Of a stretch of DNA of 64,000 bases, positions 63,801 to 64,000 are shown in pieces. The translations under genes and the position numbers were made by a program. The notes beneath the pieces were generated by a model. That model was not told where the DNA came from. It did no database searches and was given only the letters and a program-made list of their open reading frames with translations. The stretch comes from Hirsutella rhossiliensis (Eukaryota; Ascomycota; Sordariomycetes; Hypocreales; Ophiocordycipitaceae), in NCBI RefSeq assembly GCF_020360975.1, contig NW_025408677.1:1860001-1924000 (forward strand). The letters are read 5' to 3'. Position 1 is the stretch's first letter, and each line of letters begins with the position of its first letter.

Positions 63801-64000
63801 CAATCAATGCGCCCGTTCTTGACGCTGACGATCCTCGCCCACACATTGCGCGTGCGCGGGGGCTCGACGTAGAGGCGGACGAGCTTGGCAGATAGGTAAG
63901 GAGTGGACCATCGATGGCGACCTGCTTCTAGGCCATAGACATGGAGCATCATCAACGGCTCGTGGGGCATTTCCGCCTTTACCTGGACCAAGGCGGCTTT
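57803..64000 (-). CDS. Fmp27/Hobbit (BLTP2) bridge-like lipid-transfer protein, C-terminal part
   Basis: The last 2,065 residues of a giant protein whose start lies beyond the right edge; no intron in this part. The family (yeast Fmp27, fly Hobbit, human BLTP2) forms a repeating-beta-groove rod that moves lipids at ER-plasma membrane contacts. Signatures in order are the GFWDK domain (AGFWDKLRLNTHSRIHLAWKGGG) at about residue 500 of the visible part, a coiled segment near 1000-1050, the WPPW domain (SSWPPWVPMEVMFNFTADPFGF) near 1280, another coil (RLQERIKQLEEIKQHFQIYSKYL) and a C-terminal Fmp27 domain including YMTFAYIRMPSVVLCLSYKGK and VHDFVFRLPTMEWQNKTWS. The final 200 residues are Ser/Arg-rich and disordered, with GGGGG, ending at TAG 57803. 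Confidence 0.95.
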   Translation of the reverse strand, partial: KAALVQVKAEMPHEPLMMLHVYGLEAGRHRWSTPYLSAKLVRLYVEPPRTRNVWARIVSVKNGRIDWRESRHKLALGGYAEEKMIDVATEAIRVAIPHEVIVNRITDNITNVIKAVQQLHHRFKTGTNEYILEKKPQGPRKVPKISFRSRALLLELEDGAFEWKLGIIYRTGRVEQMQRLARQEAFRVKSKKVREEAAGRGSKVRSKSARPRGRPDQSSSSWFRSRSLDSYQQDVHGLSRGTMPRYDPDGESLGIHGHAKVSEDEARAHLDLFDAQSWKKRIDRAYKASQASMRELRGMFWGLSQTPEDVEVTENILEVPQRPALMSTMIFDFHLTIDKPTFAMKDLPAFIHKVGKGMPLDTKYSLLVPMHVSIGMSEARFNLRDYPLPFLHIPALKTGQSSRVQSVLLKANFVVGEEFRGVESTRRVRVNVIPPRNADAASPNDGGFAIEVRRTIGPIKSFSDVYMDINTALPTRITWGPCYQPAVQDMMMVVESFTKPQVDPSERAGFWDKLRLNTHSRIHLAWKGGGDMHLSLKGTRDPYRVTGNGAGFLMCWRSDVRCNINTEDDAKRFMTIDSGEYILAIPDYSHLIREAARRREVDEGLLTEDSVKAGAMFKKVVMKLSGKVQWITGIMFERAIEDGKRSFDFKPHYEVVLRNPMYAKSEDGLPYDALRGFRSRHIHLSVAVRAPADRDWMAQNPEPSRSYNSVHLTPRFFTHFFEWWGLFSHPMSLPIRQGPLFPGRERNSRKFGRHMATVKYSLLLAPLFLSHIYKHKDAEDYSEHAVSATGLKVRFDSFMLDLHQRREEFNTLGKGKNASNRTSGIKVHAAQLDLVNADVRAVSASLKGTTTEAIKKGSTTMLITEQDEKPDLSKFTIPDNDFSWIDMDDFVELDWILPTEPHPETQILPLAFAPRLTYFGQTDIGGTIAGDPMRTSPFGNEPTHFCIMTHDDDPKRVQGQLIQERLDQLEVQMLTHSRNVGEAELKAVQTDSQDPEIMADLEALRKHTGVLKEKKASLENMLEQMNAPTPANGDGKRGSAMSAESDGVLDIPSAAEFESDFKNRFVVHNMQLKWNNLLRNIVLRYIHQNGQRRGFIYYLSRPAVKFILDIVEEQNKAKSSKPARAASVAGTASPSLSTAERDSIHDLEDRIKNILGDRRRGTTGASFAANADGTCTSIEDLESGISKEFSPQHGYHVRLIAPQIQLQSDKNKKHVVLVTAKGMELKVLEVMDKKRISDTVSGLVQRRFLVNMDSTQFFVTHQKWFLTNLVSMYAGSKYGTPRGSSWPPWVPMEVMFNFTADPFGFKRVVQKTSAMLRYDKYNNLRLKYNDEVNTDEGASLTSPESTESRADNLWVEFPQARALCNSSQYYAMYVIVLDLLMYSEPLEKTRSERLEKIILASDFSDLSGAPQMVQRLQERIKQLEEIKQHFQIYSKYLDKRAWEDRLALERDLAACEDELFFMMKAITTSQRKYDIDSDTNALLKWSISAREIVWHLIQDSNEPLVELQLKDVEYDRTDNSDGSHMNLIRVGKVLGLNLLPDATYPEIIAPYYGDERASSAPAAGQPQQDRDMVRVYWHMLEAIAGIPVMDRFEVNLFPVKVQLEREAGKRLFDYIFPGMDGDKVATARNHSPYMIKQDMVGLEEEDSESLASSNSRLGTPSTGDREPAGFSTRAGSLELRLRPTLSSNAVQERSPKKALSVNSGEGHGFRLFRSGGTGRTMLSKKSSHDSLRGSGTPRPGTSIGRTSTGFSSRDGREPDGKKGTRFGLRGKGQADDKQQQQSDDLSKMITRASNYMTFAYIRMPSVVLCLSYKGKDQRNFEDVHDFVFRLPTMEWQNKTWSNLDLALALKKAVVKALISHTGAIIGNKISKHRPNAEQRSKLRELASSSVLISAMPAAQHYAGSVNDSDDSSSMYGTSPVDYSRSPPQSTRGSTHSSIPAPRSSSRSSSVASGRSRRTGGGGGGLVGNVPTYLTMTPPTPVEGRAESQGLGLDLLRPSSSSSPGPSHRRALRNVGVADSRPSTSAGHLETGDRRRTTGGGLRDKLSALTHRKSHREDHSGGGSSG

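Overview
The window is nuclear DNA of a filamentous ascomycete, most likely a Sordariomycete and probably Hypocreales. Genes carry short introns (about 50-70 bp) with GT-AG borders and CTAAC/CTGAC-like branch sites, coding DNA is GC-rich, and the gene set is fungal: Mdm10, an Fmp27 lipid-bridge protein, a class III GH18 chitinase, CYP55 P450nor, a tyrosinase, a HET/ankyrin protein and a protein-arginine-deiminase relic. The lineage is inferred from gene content only.

Region 1 (1-31.4 kb) is mostly housekeeping: chitinase (5' end off the window), M50-like membrane protease, a class I methyltransferase with a frame-breaking 13-bp tandem duplication, aldo-keto reductase, Mdm10, a NUDIX relic, a long GPI-type tyrosinase with a Pro/Gly/Asn repeat linker, a ZIP zinc transporter, ribosomal protein eS19, a deaminase-like protein (HxE...CxxC) with a SUMO-interaction motif, a PX-associated-domain protein, a HAM1-like/DUF4449 protein and the JAMM peptidase CSN5. 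Exon borders were placed by joining frames at GT-AG (or GC-AG) sites that restore family motifs and phase.

Region 2 (31.9-47.1 kb) looks like a decaying accessory island. A CorA-like transporter gene is split by a 1.37-kb Tc1/mariner element with TA target duplication and carries further frameshifts. Next come a small secreted protein, AT-rich tracts, a helical-domain fragment, a HET/coiled-coil/ankyrin gene lacking its N-terminal half, an unrecognised gene with a frameshift, a protein-arginine deiminase pseudogene whose catalytic cysteine position reads Arg, and a 95-aa secreted four-cysteine protein.

Region 3 (47.2-64 kb) returns to intact genes: cytochrome P450nor (CYP55, eight exons, two GC-AG introns, a NirA-like site about 290 bp upstream), a basic Ser/Pro-rich protein with a conserved C-terminus, and the last 2,065 residues of an Fmp27/Hobbit (BLTP2) lipid-transfer protein that runs off the right edge. 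Three intergenic gaps of 3-4 kb contain only simple repeats and short motifs that I could recognise.

No tRNA, rRNA or CRISPR array was found. The strongest candidate for something undescribed is the deaminase-fold protein with a canonical SUMO-interacting motif at 19,674-20,834.
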